64,000 nucleotides of DNA from the NCBI RefSeq assembly GCF_029714405.1, contig NZ_CP121650.1, forward strand, positions 186,001 to 250,000. Direction: 5' to 3'. Made by a program: the position numbers and the translations under genes. Positions 1-10,012 of the stretch are shown one piece after another; within the stretch, counting starts at the first letter, position 1; each line of letters starts with the position of its first letter. This DNA comes from Bradyrhizobium sp. CB82. GTDB lineage: Bacteria > Pseudomonadota > Alphaproteobacteria > Rhizobiales > Xanthobacteraceae. The notes under the pieces were generated by a model. The model saw only the letters and a list, made by a program, of their open reading frames with translations. It was not told where the DNA came from and did not search any database.

Positions 1-650
1 ATCCTGCGGCGCAGGCGCGAAGTTTCGCCGCGCAGGGATTCGAATATCTCCACGTCGTCGATCTTGACGGCGCCTTCGCCGGCAAGCCGGTGAACGCGGA
101 TGCCGTGGAGGCCATGCTGAAGACGATCAAGATCCCGGTGCAGCTCGGCGGCGGCATTCGCGATCTTGCGACCGTCGAAGCCTGGCTCGCCAAGGGCATC
201 ACGCGCGTCATCATCGGCACGGCTGCCGTGCGCGATCCGGAACTGGTGAAAAGCGCGGCGAAGAAATTCCCCGGCCGCGTGGCCGTCGGCCTTGATGCCC
301 GCGACGGCAAGGTCGCTGTCGAAGGCTGGGCCGAGACCTCGCAGGTGACGGTGCTGGAAATCGCGCAGCGCTTCGAGGATGCCGGCGTCGCCGCCATCAT
401 CTTCACCGATATCGCCCGCGACGGCCTGCTGAAAGGCCTCAATCTCGAGGCGACCATCGCACTGGCAGATAGCATCTCGATCCCCGTCATCGCCTCCGGC
501 GGCCTCGCCTCGATCGAGGACGTCAAGGCCATGCTGACGCCGCACGCCAGAAAGCTCGCCGGTGCGATCGCTGGCCGCGCTCTCTATGACGGCCGGCTTG
601 ATCCGGCTAGCGCCCTCACCCTGATCCGCAACGCGCGCGCTGCTGCCTAG
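1..650 (+). CDS. hisA: HisA, ProFAR isomerase (5'-truncated by window edge)
   Basis: This TIM-barrel enzyme isomerises ProFAR to PRFAR in histidine synthesis. The frame is open from base 3. It reads [19 protein letters not shown], which carries the first catalytic Asp of HisA, and later [12 protein letters not shown], which carries the second catalytic Asp and a phosphate-binding loop. VIASGGLAS is the second phosphate-binding motif. The N-terminus lies upstream of the window, so the GTG at 90 is internal and not a start. hisF begins 9 bp downstream, as expected for a his operon. Confidence 0.95.
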   Translation, partial: PAAQARSFAAQGFEYLHVVDLDGAFAGKPVNADAVEAMLKTIKIPVQLGGGIRDLATVEAWLAKGITRVIIGTAAVRDPELVKSAAKKFPGRVAVGLDARDGKVAVEGWAETSQVTVLEIAQRFEDAGVAAIIFTDIARDGLLKGLNLEATIALADSISIPVIASGGLASIEDVKAMLTPHARKLAGAIAGRALYDGRLDPASALTLIRNARAAA

Positions 651-659
651 GAGAATCAA

Positions 660-1436
660 ATGTTCAAGGTGCGCGTAATCCCCTGCCTCGACGTCAAGGA
701 CGGCCGGGTCGTCAAGGGGGTCAATTTCGTCGACCTGCGCGATGCCGGCGATCCCGTCGAGGCGGCGATCGCCTATGACGCCGCCGGCGCCGATGAGCTC
801 TGCTTTCTCGACATCACTGCGACCCATGAGAACCGCGGCATCATGCTGGACGTGGTCCGGCGCACGGCGGAGGCCTGTTTCATGCCGGTGACCGTCGGCG
901 GCGGTGTGCGCAAGGTCGATGATATCAAGACGCTGCTGCGCTCGGGCGCCGACAAGGTCTCGATCAACAGTGCCGCGGTGTCGCGGCGCGAGTTCGTCAA
1001 GGAAGCCGCGGAAAAGTTCGGCGAGCAGTGCGTGGTGGTCGCGATCGACGCCAAGCGCGTCAAGCGCCCCGGCGGCTCCGACCGCTGGGAGATTTTTACC
1101 CATGGCGGGCGCAATGCGACCGGCATCGATGCCATCGAATATGCCCAGGAGGTGGTGTCGCTGGGTGCCGGTGAAATTTTGCTCACCTCGATGGACCGCG
1201 ACGGCACCAAGCAGGGCTTTGACATCCCGCTGACCCGGGCCATCGCGGACAGCGTTCTCGTTCCCGTGATCGCCTCGGGCGGCGTCGGCAATCTCGATCA
1301 CCTCGTCGACGGCATCCGCGACGGCCACGCCACCGCAGTGCTGGCGGCGTCGATCTTCCACTTCGGGGAATTTACCATCCGCGAGGCCAAGGACCACATG
1401 GCCCGTCGCGGCCTGCCGATGCGGCTGGATGCCTGA
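660..1436 (+). CDS. hisF: HisF, imidazole glycerol phosphate synthase cyclase subunit
   Basis: HisF joins PRFAR with ammonia delivered by HisH to give IGP and AICAR. The protein is 258 aa, the usual length. It has the half-barrel repeats of the family, with catalytic Asp11 ([13 protein letters not shown]) and Asp130 ([10 protein letters not shown]). VTVGGGVRK and VIASGGVGN are the phosphate-binding loops. The ATG is preceded by a clear ribosome-binding site (TAGGAGAATCAA). It lies 9 bp behind hisA in the same operon. Confidence 0.97.
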   Translation: MFKVRVIPCLDVKDGRVVKGVNFVDLRDAGDPVEAAIAYDAAGADELCFLDITATHENRGIMLDVVRRTAEACFMPVTVGGGVRKVDDIKTLLRSGADKVSINSAAVSRREFVKEAAEKFGEQCVVVAIDAKRVKRPGGSDRWEIFTHGGRNATGIDAIEYAQEVVSLGAGEILLTSMDRDGTKQGFDIPLTRAIADSVLVPVIASGGVGNLDHLVDGIRDGHATAVLAASIFHFGEFTIREAKDHMARRGLPMRLDA

Positions 1437-1512
1437 CGACTCCGGTTCGTAAAAGTGCTACACGGGCAAGTCTGGACGGTTGGTAAAGCCGGCGTGTTTC
1501 TGAGTATCTTGT

Positions 1513-1836
1513 ATGTCGCGTTTCACGATCCATGATCTGGCCGCAACCATCGATACCCGCGCCGCGGTTGCTGGCGAGGTGTCCTATACGCGCAAGCTCC
1601 TGGACAAGGGCGCGGAACATTGCGCGAAAAAGTTCGGCGAGGAAGCAGTCGAAACCGTAATCGCAGCAGTCGAAAACGATCGCGCACATCTGATCGCTGA
1701 AAGCGCCGACCTGCTCTACCACTTCCTTGTGTTGCTCAAGGCGCGTGGCGTAAAGCTGGAAGAGGTCGAGGCGGCGCTCGAGAAGCGGACGTCAATGTCG
1801 GGGTTGGAAGAGAAAGCGTCGCGCAAGAGCGAGTAG
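1513..1836 (+). CDS. hisE: HisE, phosphoribosyl-ATP pyrophosphatase
   Basis: HisE hydrolyses PR-ATP to PR-AMP and pyrophosphate, the second step of histidine synthesis. The protein is 107 aa, a stand-alone HisE not fused to HisI. The all-alpha MazG-like fold motifs are visible: [14 protein letters not shown] supplies the Mg-binding acidic residues, followed by [13 protein letters not shown]. It lies 76 bp behind hisF and is probably the last gene of the his operon. A dispersed palindromic repeat begins at its stop codon. Confidence 0.95.
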   Translation: MSRFTIHDLAATIDTRAAVAGEVSYTRKLLDKGAEHCAKKFGEEAVETVIAAVENDRAHLIAESADLLYHFLVLLKARGVKLEEVEAALEKRTSMSGLEEKASRKSE

Positions 1837-1932
1837 AGCATGATCCTGATCCGAAGGACCGCGTCAGCGCAATTTGCGAAGCGGTTTTCCCTCCCGACAA
1901 ACGCGGTACGCGTTTGCGCGGAGGTCATGCTC
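1836..1932. repeat. Dispersed palindromic repeat, GCATGATC family, copy 1
   Basis: The ends are inverted (GAGCATGATC at the left, GGTCATGCTC at the right) and enclose the core GAAGCGGTTTTCCCTC and a small AAACGCG/CGCGTTT palindrome. Related copies lie at 9864-9923 and 56051-56122. It fills the space between hisE and coaA and lies upstream of the coaA start. Confidence 0.75.
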
Positions 1933-1970
1933 AAACCAAAGAGCTAGAGTCGGAACGGAAAGGCGGCGTC

Positions 1971-2927
1971 ATGGATATCCGCGCACCCGAGCAACAGTAC
2001 AATCCGTACCGCCTCTATACGCGCGAGCAGTGGGCGCGGTTGCGTGATGATACGCCGATGACGCTGGAGCCGGGCGAGTTCGACCGGCTCCGCTCCATGC
2101 ATGACCGCCTCGACTTGCAGGAGGTCGAGGACATCTACCTGCCGCTGTCGCGCCTGCTCTCGATCTACGTCGACGCCATGCAGCGCCTGTATTACGCACA
2201 GCGCCAGTTCCTCAACATCCGCGATCGCAAGGTGCCCTACATCATCGGCGTGGCCGGCTCGGTCGCGGTCGGCAAATCCACCACCGCCCGCGTGTTGCAG
2301 GCGCTGCTCGCGCGCTGGTCGCCGCGACCGAAAGTCGATCTGATCACGACGGACGGTTTTCTCTATCCCAATGCCGTGCTCGAGCGGCAGGGCATCATGC
2401 AGAAGAAGGGTTTTCCGGAGAGCTACGACCTGCCGCTGCTGCTCGGCTTCCTCTCCGACGTCAAGTCCGGCCGCCACCCCGTGCGCGCCCCGGTCTATTC
2501 GCATCTGACCTACGACATCGTGCCCAATGAGTGGGCCGAGGTCGATCAGCCTGACATCCTGATCGTCGAGGGTGTCAACGTGTTGCAGACCGGCAAGCTG
2601 CCGCGTGACGGCAAGGCGGTGCCTGTCGTCTCCGACTTCTTCGATTTCTCGGTCTATATCGACGCCGACGTGGCGGCGCTGCGGCAATGGTACGTCAAGC
2701 GTTTCCTGGCGCTGCGCGACACCGCGTTCACCAATCCAAAGTCCTACTTCCACCGTTACGCGCTGCTCTCGGACGACGAGGCCACCGCCACCGCGATCGC
2801 GATCTGGGAGCGCACCAACCTCGCCAACCTCGAGGACAACATTCTGCCCACCCGCCCCCGCGCGACGCTGATCCTGAAGAAGGGCGCCGACCACGTGGTG
2901 GAAAGTGTGGCGCTGCGAAGGTTGTAA
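1971..2927 (+). CDS. coaA: Type I pantothenate kinase
   Basis: This kinase phosphorylates pantothenate with ATP, the first and usually regulated step of coenzyme A synthesis. The protein is 318 aa, typical of type I PanK. The Walker A loop [12 protein letters not shown] is at about residues 93-104. [11 protein letters not shown] follows, then SHLTYDIV and [11 protein letters not shown], all hallmarks of the family. I chose the ATG at 1971. An in-frame start at 1914 would add 19 residues from the preceding repeat, which have no family counterpart. Confidence 0.95.
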   Translation: MDIRAPEQQYNPYRLYTREQWARLRDDTPMTLEPGEFDRLRSMHDRLDLQEVEDIYLPLSRLLSIYVDAMQRLYYAQRQFLNIRDRKVPYIIGVAGSVAVGKSTTARVLQALLARWSPRPKVDLITTDGFLYPNAVLERQGIMQKKGFPESYDLPLLLGFLSDVKSGRHPVRAPVYSHLTYDIVPNEWAEVDQPDILIVEGVNVLQTGKLPRDGKAVPVVSDFFDFSVYIDADVAALRQWYVKRFLALRDTAFTNPKSYFHRYALLSDDEATATAIAIWERTNLANLEDNILPTRPRATLILKKGADHVVESVALRRL

Positions 2928-2934
2928 CCATTTG

Positions 2935-3180
2935 GTAGGGTGGGTTAGCGAAGCGTAACCCACCTCTTCTGCTTCCGTGGAGATAGTCAGTGGTGGGTTA
3001 CGCCTTCGGCTAACCTTACTGCGTCATAAACGCTCTAACTCCTCATCCTGAGGAGCTTGCGAAGCAAGCGTCTCGAAGGATGTGGGCCATAGGCGGGGCC
3101 TCATGGTTCGAGACGCGCTTCGCGCTCCTCGCCATGAGGGTTAGTGACAAAGATTAGTCTAATCTAACCCACCGTACGGC
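2935..3180. repeat. Composite repeat with GTAGGGTGGGTTAG ends, copy 1
   Basis: A mosaic of inverted GGGTGGGTTAG / CTAACCCACC ends, an inner TAACCCACC hairpin and a full REP-like unit at 3041-3141. The same architecture, in the same order and closely similar in sequence, follows gpmA at 33639-33903. It lies at the 3' ends of two converging genes, coaA and the hybrid kinase. Confidence 0.75.
3041..3141. repeat. REP-like palindromic repeat, copy 1
   Basis: The unit runs from CCTCATCCTGAGGAGC through GTCTCGAAGGATG to CATGGTTCGAGACGCGC and CACCATGAGGGT-type ends; this copy reads CGCCATGAGGG. Six copies occur in the window. Two of them, at 8177-9848 and 42785-44435, are each interrupted by the same insertion sequence. 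Confidence 0.8.
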
Positions 3181-3194
3181 AGTGTCGATTGTGG

Positions 3195-5429
3195 CTACAG
3201 CGCCAGATGCCGTGACGCCGCGAGGCCCGCCAGTGCCTCTTCCAGCTTCTCGCGGTCGAGCGGCTTGATCAAAAATCCGTCCATGCCTGCTTCGAAACAG
3301 GCGTAGCGATCCTCCACCAGGGTGTTCGCGGTCAGCGCCAGGATCGGCGTGTGGCGACCGCCCTCGCCTGCCTCATGCGCGCGGATGCGTTTGGCCGCTT
3401 CGATGCCGTCGAGCTGCGGCATCTGGATGTCCATCAGCACGAGATCGTACGGCGTGCCGGCCGATTTCGCCGCGAGCCAGGATTCCAGCGCCGCCTCGCC
3501 ATGGGTTGCGATCACGACGCGATGCCCAAGCCGCGTCAGCAGCGATCGCATCAACAGTGCGTTGATCTCGTTGTCCTCGGCGACCAGGGTCGACAGACCC
3601 TTTGTCACAGCAGACGGCGTGATGGATGCCTCGGCTGGCGGCTCCGGCGCGAGCTCGGGCGAGGCGACCTCCGGGGTCAGTGACAGACGTGCGGCGAGCG
3701 AGGCTGCGCGCAACGGCTTCACCAGAAAGCCCGTGAAGGCCGGCGAGAAGAGTTCGTGCCGCGTCGCCGGCGTGAGCAGCACCAGCCGCTGGACGGCATG
3801 GCTACGCGCCGCATCGCCAAGCCGTGCCGCGATGTCCGGACCGAGCGCGCGATCGATCAGCACGGCATGCCAGGAACGCTCCGGCAGCAGCGCCAGCGCG
3901 ACGTCCACGTCCGAGACCGTGCAGATCTGGCCGCCCCAGCGCTCCAGCCGCCGCGCGATCAGCGACGCCTCGATGCCCTGGGCCGCGATCAGCAGGATCG
4001 ATTTGGCGGTGAGGTCGGGGCTCGGGAACGTCGTGTGTCGGGCGCTTGCCTCGACTGGAGTGAGCGGAAGGGAGACCTCGAAGGTCGAGCCCCTGCCCGG
4101 CTCGCTCTCCAGCGTGATCCGGCCGCCCATGCGTTTGACGATGCGCTCGCTGATCGCAAGGCCAAGGCCGGTGCCGCCATAGGTGCGCGCGACGCGCTCG
4201 TCGGCCTGCTCGAATTCGCGGAAGATGCGCGACTGCGCCTCGGCCGCGATCCCGATGCCGGTGTCGCGCACCAAAAAGCTGACCTCGTTTGGCCAGAGAC
4301 CAGGCTCGACGATCAGCGCGACGCCGCCATGCGAGGTGAACTTGATGGCATTGCCGGCGAGATTGAGCAGCACCTGGCGCAGCCGCGCGGCATCGCCGAC
4401 GATGTCGAGCGGCAGGCGCTCGTCGACATAGGCCGCGATCTCGAGGTTTTTTGCCTGCGCGCGCGGCGCGAGCAGCTCGGTGATCTCCTCGACCAGCGTC
4501 GACAAAGCGAAGGCACGCTGTTCGAGGTCGAGCTTGCCCGCCTCGATCTTGGAATAGTCGAGCAGTTCCTCGATCAGCGCGGTCAGCGCTTCGCCGGAGG
4601 TTTTCACGGCCCGCGCATAGGTCGTCTGCTCCGCCGTCAGCGTGGTGTCGAGCAACAGGCTGCTCATGCCGATGATGCCGTTGAGCGGGGTGCGGATCTC
4701 GTGGCTGGCCATTGCGAGAAAACGCGACTTGGCGCGGTTGGCCGCGTCCGCCTGGTCGCGGGCCTCGGTGAGCGCGCGTTCGGTCTCGGTGCGATCGGTG
4801 ACGTCACGGCCGACGCTCTGGAGCTCGGCCGGCTGACCGGCATCCAGCCGCACAAAGCCCTCGCGCCAGGCGATCCAGCGGGCGCCGATAGGGGTCGCGA
4901 TCTTCTGGTCGTGGATGCGCGTGCCGTTGCTCTCGAGCGCGGCGTCGCCCTGCTCCAGCACGTCGAAATTGAAGCGCGTGCCGACCAACGTACTGCGGGC
5001 CTGCCCGGCAAGCTCGCAATAGGCGTCGTTGGCGAAGGTGATGCGTCCCTGGTGATCGCGCAGCACGATCAGATCACCCTGCGATTCGAAGAGACTGCGC
5101 GCGCGCTCTTCGGCCTCCTTGAGCTCCCAATTGCGATCGACCAGCGCCTCGTTATGCGTTGCGAGCGTGCGCAGCCTTTTGTTGACGAAGCGCAGCCGCA
5201 TGCTGAGCGTGGCGAGTCCAAGGCAGGCGAGGGCGAACAGGAAGCTCGCGCCGATGGCAAAGGCGTTGGGATCGTAGCCGGACTTCTCGGCCCGGCTGCC
5301 GGCGATGAAGCCATAGGCGCCGCCGAACGTTGCCGAAAAGATCATGAAGGAGCGGATCGCGAAGGCGATCCTGGGATGGCGGCGCCTGAAGCGGCGCATG
5401 TGCACCTTGATCCGGAACGACCGACCCAT
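3195..5429 (-). CDS. Membrane hybrid sensor histidine kinase with two receiver domains
   Basis: A 744-residue signalling protein. Two N-terminal membrane segments (about residues 23-44 and 57-77) are followed by a PAS domain (about 110-215), HisKA with phospho-acceptor His243 ([12 protein letters not shown]), and an HATPase domain with N box (NLAGNAIKF), G1 (DTGIG) and G2 (GTGLG). Two receiver modules come last. The second has Asp667 (LVLMDIQMP) and Lys722 and looks functional. The first has LLIAAQG where the acidic pair should be and is probably a pseudo-receiver. The ATG at 5429 is preferred to a TTG two codons upstream. No partner regulator lies beside it, so signal and target are unknown. 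Confidence 0.9.
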   Translation of the reverse strand: MGRSFRIKVHMRRFRRRHPRIAFAIRSFMIFSATFGGAYGFIAGSRAEKSGYDPNAFAIGASFLFALACLGLATLSMRLRFVNKRLRTLATHNEALVDRNWELKEAEERARSLFESQGDLIVLRDHQGRITFANDAYCELAGQARSTLVGTRFNFDVLEQGDAALESNGTRIHDQKIATPIGARWIAWREGFVRLDAGQPAELQSVGRDVTDRTETERALTEARDQADAANRAKSRFLAMASHEIRTPLNGIIGMSSLLLDTTLTAEQTTYARAVKTSGEALTALIEELLDYSKIEAGKLDLEQRAFALSTLVEEITELLAPRAQAKNLEIAAYVDERLPLDIVGDAARLRQVLLNLAGNAIKFTSHGGVALIVEPGLWPNEVSFLVRDTGIGIAAEAQSRIFREFEQADERVARTYGGTGLGLAISERIVKRMGGRITLESEPGRGSTFEVSLPLTPVEASARHTTFPSPDLTAKSILLIAAQGIEASLIARRLERWGGQICTVSDVDVALALLPERSWHAVLIDRALGPDIAARLGDAARSHAVQRLVLLTPATRHELFSPAFTGFLVKPLRAASLAARLSLTPEVASPELAPEPPAEASITPSAVTKGLSTLVAEDNEINALLMRSLLTRLGHRVVIATHGEAALESWLAAKSAGTPYDLVLMDIQMPQLDGIEAAKRIRAHEAGEGGRHTPILALTANTLVEDRYACFEAGMDGFLIKPLDREKLEEALAGLAASRHLAL

Positions 5430-5555
5430 CGCCAAAGATCCTGACTCTGCCTAGAATTCTTTTGCCCGCCCTCGGTGACGATGCGTCGCTCGACCTTGCG
5501 AACAGTTTGAGGTTTTGCAGCCGGCTCGAAACAGGGTTGATGAGACGTTAACGGC

Positions 5556-6023
5556 TCAGAGCGAGGCCGCCTGAAGATGGCGATGTTCGCCGGCAGCGCC
5601 GACGATCAGCGCGGCGGCATCGCGGGCGGAGAACGTCTTCGACCGCACATAGATGTGGTAGTCGGCCGGCCCCGCGCTGAAGAGATAGATCACCGGATCG
5701 GCGCTGCTCGGATGCGCGGAGATCGCGACGAGGCGCGTTGCCGCGCTGGCCTGGCAGGCGTCCGTCTCCGCGGTCGGCCCGTCGTCGACCAGGACGAAAT
5801 CCGCAGCTTCCGCCGTCTCGGTGATCTGGACGCGGACGGTGGCGTGGGCGGGATCGTCGGTGAAGGCGACGTGCAGGCCGGCAGACCAGGGAACGGAAGC
5901 GAGCTCGACCGGGGTTTCGCCGACGACGATGCAGGGGTGCGATGGAGTCCCGGGCCCGCCGCGCGCCAGCACCGCCGCCGCCATCAAGGGAACAACCGAA
6001 GCCAGAACCTTGAAACGCAACAT
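5556..6023 (-). CDS. Secreted hypothetical protein
   Basis: A 155-residue protein with a cleavable-looking signal peptide (MLRFKVLASVVPLMAAAVLARG). The mature part contains two cysteines, and its composition is typical of an exported alpha/beta domain. I do not recognise a family or catalytic motif. Codon use matches the neighbouring genes and the frame is open over its whole length, so it is probably real. It lies 126 bp beyond the start of the hybrid kinase on the same strand; joint function is not shown. Confidence 0.65.
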   Translation of the reverse strand: MLRFKVLASVVPLMAAAVLARGGPGTPSHPCIVVGETPVELASVPWSAGLHVAFTDDPAHATVRVQITETAEAADFVLVDDGPTAETDACQASAATRLVAISAHPSSADPVIYLFSAGPADYHIYVRSKTFSARDAAALIVGAAGEHRHLQAASL

Positions 6024-6145
6024 GACACTCTACTCGCCTGAGGCCCCAAGTGAACTCAGGAGGAGCTCGTGGAAACGCGTGGGCCTTTATGGTTTGCAGA
6101 GCGTAAAGGAAACTCGTTACTGCCGGGTTGATATACGCATGCGCG

Positions 6146-7684
6146 TCACGCCATCTGGCGCACATCCTCCGCGAGTGCGCGGTAGGAGAGGGCCTCGGCG
6201 AGATGCAGCCGGCCGATTTTGTCGGCGTTGTCGAGGTCGGCCAGCGTGCGCGCCACCCTCAGCACGCGATGATAGCCGCGCGCCGACAGTCGCATGGTCT
6301 CGGCGGCATCGCGCAGCAGCTTCTGGCCCTGCGCATCGGGTTTGGCAATTTCCTCGAGCACCGCGGCCGGCGCCTCGGCATTGGTGCGCACGTTTGGCAG
6401 TCCTGCGGCCTGATAACGCGCGAGCTGAATGTCACGGGCAGCGGCGACGCGTGCGGCGACCTCGGTCGAGCCTTCCGCCGACGGCGGCAGGATCAGGTCG
6501 GCAGCCGTCACCGCAGGCACCTCGATGCGCAGATCGATGCGGTCCATCAGCGGACCCGAGATGCGCGCCTGGTAGTCCGCCGTGCAGCGATCGATGCGGC
6601 CGCGCTTGCAGGCATAGCCGGGCTCGAACGCGTTGCCGCAGCGGCACGGGTTCATTGCCGCGACCAGCATGAAGCGGGCAGGGTAGGTGACGCGATGATT
6701 GGCGCGCGACACCGAGACCTCGCCGTTTTCCAGCGGCTGGCGCAGCGAATCCAGCACGCGCGGATCGAACTCAGGAAGCTCGTCGAGAAACAGCACGCCC
6801 TGATGTGCCAGCGAGATCTCGCCGGGTTTTGCGCGCATGCCGCCTCCGGTCAGCGCGGCCATGCTGGCGGAATGATGCGGCGAGCGGAACGGCCGCCGTG
6901 CGGTCAGCGCGCCGCCTTCGATCTCGCCGGCGACGGAGGCGATCATCGAGACCTCCAAAAGTTCGCCCGGCGACAGCGGCGGCAGGATCGAGGGCAGGCG
7001 CGCGGCCAGCATCGATTTGCCGGCGCCTGGGGCGCCGATCATCAGCAGGTGATGTCCGCCTGCCGCCGCGATCTCCAACGCGCGCTTGGCGCTCTCCTGG
7101 CCCTTGATGTCGCGCAGATCGAGCGGGGAGGCGGCCGCCTCATGCACCTTCGGCGAGGGCCGCGACAGCACCTGCGTGCCCTTGAAGTGGTTGGCGATCT
7201 GGATCAGCGAGCTGGCGGCGATGATCTGGATATCCGGGCTCGCCCAGGCGGCTTCCGAGCCGCAGGCCGCCGGACAAATCAAACCTTCCTCGCGGGCATT
7301 GGCGCCGATCGCCGCCGGCAGCACGCCGGCAACCGGCGCGATCGAGCCGTCGAGGCCGAGCTCGCCCAGCACCGTAAAGCCGGCGAGGGCATCCGGCGGG
7401 ATGGCGCCGATCGCCGCCATCAGCCCGAGCGCGATCGGCAGGTCGTAATGGCTGCCTTCCTTGGGCAGATCGGCCGGCGCCAGATTGACGATGATCCGCC
7501 GCGCCGGCAGCGCCAGGCCCGAGGCGATCAGCGCCGAGCGCACCCGCTCGCGCGCCTCCGAGACCGCCTTGTCCGGAAGACCGACAATGGCAAAGGCCGG
7601 CAGGCCAGGCGCGACCTGCACCTGCACGTCGACCGCGCGGGCCTCGATCCCCTCAAAGGCGACAGTAGAAACCCGCTGAACCAT
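6146..7684 (-). CDS. YifB/ComM-family Mg-chelatase-like AAA+ ATPase
   Basis: A 512-residue protein of the YifB family. ComM members are helicases that drive branch migration during integration of transformed DNA. An N-terminal ChlI-like domain (AFEGIEARAVDVQVQVAPGL, AIVGLPDKAVSEARERVRSAL) precedes the AAA+ core with Walker A GAPGAGKSMLA, Walker B VLFLDELPEF and the arginine-finger region. NPCRCGN and the C-terminal domain follow. The ATG at 7684 gives the usual family start MVQRVSTVAF. An upstream in-frame extension of 54 residues has no family match. Confidence 0.93.
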   Translation of the reverse strand: MVQRVSTVAFEGIEARAVDVQVQVAPGLPAFAIVGLPDKAVSEARERVRSALIASGLALPARRIIVNLAPADLPKEGSHYDLPIALGLMAAIGAIPPDALAGFTVLGELGLDGSIAPVAGVLPAAIGANAREEGLICPAACGSEAAWASPDIQIIAASSLIQIANHFKGTQVLSRPSPKVHEAAASPLDLRDIKGQESAKRALEIAAAGGHHLLMIGAPGAGKSMLAARLPSILPPLSPGELLEVSMIASVAGEIEGGALTARRPFRSPHHSASMAALTGGGMRAKPGEISLAHQGVLFLDELPEFDPRVLDSLRQPLENGEVSVSRANHRVTYPARFMLVAAMNPCRCGNAFEPGYACKRGRIDRCTADYQARISGPLMDRIDLRIEVPAVTAADLILPPSAEGSTEVAARVAAARDIQLARYQAAGLPNVRTNAEAPAAVLEEIAKPDAQGQKLLRDAAETMRLSARGYHRVLRVARTLADLDNADKIGRLHLAEALSYRALAEDVRQMA

Positions 7685-7914
7685 GCTCGAACCAGCCTGC
7701 TTTCGTACACAATCGAGGGTAGCAGGCGGCCGATCGGCTGGCAAGAACAATACGGGAACATATGTCCCGGCCCCCGCGCATTTCCTAACGAGGCGTAAAC
7801 GGGACGGGGACAGTAAGCCTCGAATGCGAGCCGATCCGCTCAGCACATCCCAACGAATGTTCGCTAAGTGTAGGAGCGCGGGATGGGCCGTGATCTAACA
7901 AGTGAATAATCGAA

Positions 7915-8160
7915 ATGCTAGCAAATCGCCGGAGAAGCGAACGTCGGGTGTGCAGTCGGCTTGCCAAGATTCATCTTGGCGCGGGGTCGCTGCCGAGGGA
8001 CTGCACGATCACGGATATTTCCGATGGCGGCGTGAAAGTGGTGGCGGAGTTTCTGGAGGTGCCGCCGCAATTCACCATCATCTTCGCGCCGGACTATTCC
8101 CGCCAGTGCCAGCTCCGCTGGCGCATCGGCTGCGAATTCGGCGCCGAATTCATCGACTAG
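7915..8160 (+). CDS. Single-domain PilZ protein (c-di-GMP receptor candidate)
   Basis: An 81-residue stand-alone PilZ domain. The cyclic-di-GMP motifs are visible: RRRSERR near the N-terminus (RxxxR) and DISDGG at about residues 35-40 (D/NxSxxG). Such small PilZ proteins pass c-di-GMP levels to motility, pilus or polysaccharide machinery by protein contact. It is divergent from the yifB-type gene and lies just upstream of the insertion sequence. Its partner is not apparent. A GGDEF cyclase (50420) and Tad pilus genes are in the same window. Confidence 0.85.
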   Translation: MLANRRRSERRVCSRLAKIHLGAGSLPRDCTITDISDGGVKVVAEFLEVPPQFTIIFAPDYSRQCQLRWRIGCEFGAEFID

Positions 8161-8176
8161 TCTTATTGTGATTCCC

Positions 8177-8187
8177 CTCATCCTGAG
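8177..8187. repeat. Left part of REP-like repeat, copy 2 (interrupted by IS)
   Basis: CCTCATCCTGAG is the first part of the REP-like unit and continues at 9725 (CTGAGGAGCCG). The 5 bp CTGAG (8183-8187) is duplicated at 9725-9729 and is the target-site duplication of the element. Confidence 0.8.
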
Positions 8188-9724
8188 AGCTTGCCAATCT
8201 TTCTCGTTTTGCGTGGTCATCGAAGGATGTGGCAGTTCCTCGTCGTGGCAACGCGTGGGCTGGGCGGCTGTGGCGAGGTTGGGGGATGTCGATGAACGCT
8301 CCTCTATGCGCTAGCGAGGCGGTTGCCTTGCAGGATGTTGTTGGCGAGGGCGTACCAGAGCACGACGGCGCGGACCTTTTCGAAGCCGCGCACGGTCAAT
8401 TGGCGCAGGTCCCAGTTGCGCCAGCGGGCATGTATGCACTCGCAAATCGACCGGGGCTTGTATCGGGCCTTGCCCTCTTCGCTCGCCATGCGCGCACGCC
8501 AGGCCAACACCCCCGGGCCGTCGCCGCGTCGCGGTAGATGGGGATCGGTGCCGTGCTTGGATTGAGTGGGCGGGCAAAAGATATCGATGCCCTCGGCGTG
8601 CGCCCACTCGATGTCCTCGGCACTGCCAAAGCCGCCATCGACGAGATGGTCCTTGGGCAACCCGCCAGGACGCGCGCGCTGCCGCTCCAGCATGGGCCGC
8701 ATCAGGCCGCGGTCGGACCCGGTGTTGCAGACCTTGATGTCAACGACGATCGGCTGGCCGGCGGCACTCGTCACCTGCACGTTGTAGGCGGGGCGGAAGC
8801 CGCCGTCGGCCATCTTCATGACCCGTGCGTCGGCGTCCGTCGTGGAGGCCCGCGGCTCTTTCGGCTTCTTGCCGTTGCCGCGCTTTTCTTCGCGCTCCTT
8901 GCGCTGCTGCTTGATTTCGGCGAGCGCCGTCTGCGCCGCTTTGACGCGCACTCTGCGCTCACGCGCGGCGCGCTCCTTGGCGGCCTTCATGCGCTGATTG
9001 CTAGCATCCGAACGAGCGTCAACCTCGCGTTTGAGGTCTTCCACCACCGCCTCAGCCAAGGCCAGGTGCCGATCGAGCGTCGCCTCCCGCCGGAACGAAG
9101 CGGCCCCGGCGCTGGCCCGGACCCGAACACCGTCCTGCGCCAGCGTTTCCAGATTGACGAGGCCGACCTTCGCCAGCACCGCCAAATGCTCGCAAAGCAG
9201 CCGGTCGAGCAGGTCGGCGCAACCGACCCGGAAGTCCGCCAGCGTGTGATGGTTCACCGACACCCCGCCACACAGCCAACGATAGGCGTCATGGCTCTCG
9301 CAAAGCCGCTCCAACGCGCGCGCGCTGCCGACGCCCTCGCTGGTGGCATAGAGCCACAGCGCCAGCAAAAGCCGCGGCGATGTCGCGGGGTGACCAGGCC
9401 GATCGCCCCGCGCTTTGATCCGGTTCTCCAGCTCACTCAGGTCGAGTTCCTCGACATAGGACCAGATCAGGCGCACCGGATGGTCTTCCCCGATCAGGCT
9501 CTCGATATCCACTGCTCGCAACTCGATTTGATCGCGTTGGGGCTCACGAAGTCGCGGCGCTGCGAGCGGCGCCGCACCGGCTTGCGGCTTTGCCTGCTCC
9601 GGCAGATCCCCAAACAATTCATCAGCGGCCATCATCCCTCCTGCGAATCCATCACCGCAAGAGAATCACACAGCACCAGCTTTCGGCTATACCGCTTGCG
9701 ACCAGTCAAAAAGATTCACAGCCT
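8188..9724 (-). mobile_element. IS1182-family insertion sequence, copy 1 (1537 bp)
   Basis: A complete element with one transposase gene reading leftward. Comparison with the inverted second copy at 42887-44423 fixes both ends, because identity stops exactly there. The imperfect terminal inverted repeats are AGGCTGTGAATCTTT (right, read inward) and AGCTTGCCAATCTTT (left). It is flanked by 5-bp direct repeats CTGAG at 8183-8187 and 9725-9729. It is inserted into a REP-like repeat. Confidence 0.93.
8304..9635 (-). CDS. IS1182-family transposase
   Basis: A 443-residue DDE transposase, full length in this copy. The N-terminal DUF772-type region (SPRLLLALWLYATSEGVGS, then VNHHTLADFRVG) precedes a charged coiled segment rich in Lys/Arg/Glu (about residues 205-260). 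The catalytic core shows LAQDGVRVRA and HLVDGGFGS as the two Asp positions, with the Glu probably in the CECIHARWRN region. The C-terminal VLWYALANNILQG is typical of the IS1182/IS5 group. The frame is intact, unlike the second copy. Confidence 0.92.
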   Translation of the reverse strand: MMAADELFGDLPEQAKPQAGAAPLAAPRLREPQRDQIELRAVDIESLIGEDHPVRLIWSYVEELDLSELENRIKARGDRPGHPATSPRLLLALWLYATSEGVGSARALERLCESHDAYRWLCGGVSVNHHTLADFRVGCADLLDRLLCEHLAVLAKVGLVNLETLAQDGVRVRASAGAASFRREATLDRHLALAEAVVEDLKREVDARSDASNQRMKAAKERAARERRVRVKAAQTALAEIKQQRKEREEKRGNGKKPKEPRASTTDADARVMKMADGGFRPAYNVQVTSAAGQPIVVDIKVCNTGSDRGLMRPMLERQRARPGGLPKDHLVDGGFGSAEDIEWAHAEGIDIFCPPTQSKHGTDPHLPRRGDGPGVLAWRARMASEEGKARYKPRSICECIHARWRNWDLRQLTVRGFEKVRAVVLWYALANNILQGNRLASA

Positions 9725-9848
9725 CTGAGGAGCCGCTGAAGGCGGGCGTCTCGAAGGATGGCAGCGGGCGAGAGCCGGGCCTTCATGGTTCCCCCGGCGA
9801 TGCGAAGCATCGTCCGGAGACGCGCTTCGCGCTCCTCACCATGAGGGT
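9725..9848. repeat. Right part of REP-like repeat, copy 2
   Basis: It continues the unit interrupted by the IS: CTGAGGAGCCG, GTCTCGAAGGATG, CTTCATGGTT, an inserted small palindrome (GCGATGCGAAGCATCG), then GAGACGCGCTTCGCGCTCC and CACCATGAGGGT. With the following repeat it occupies most of the 377-bp gene-free stretch before tadD. Confidence 0.8.
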
Positions 9849-9863
9849 CTTGTGACACAACCA

Positions 9864-9923
9864 GCGCATGATCCGGAAAAGTGTGCAGCGGTTTTCCCTC
9901 GCGACTGCGCGGAGATCATGCGC
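9864..9923. repeat. Dispersed palindromic repeat, GCATGATC family, copy 2
   Basis: GCGCATGATCCGGAAAAGTG at the left and GGAGATCATGCGC at the right enclose GCAGCGGTTTTCCCTCGC. This is a shortened relative of the repeats at 1836-1932 and 56051-56122. It lies about 90 bp upstream of tadD. Confidence 0.75.
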
Positions 9924-10012
9924 AAACAATAGGGCGCCGGGCTGCGCCTTAACGGGAATTTAGCGTTAATCGGGAAAGCATCTCCGATCAGTCGCCGACG
10001 GTAGATCAGAGT

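Noticed and set aside
3756..5444. Long open frame (562 codons) on the plus strand opposite the hybrid kinase
   Set aside because: It is antisense to a gene with clear domains. Long shadow frames are expected in high-GC coding DNA, and it has no recognisable motif.
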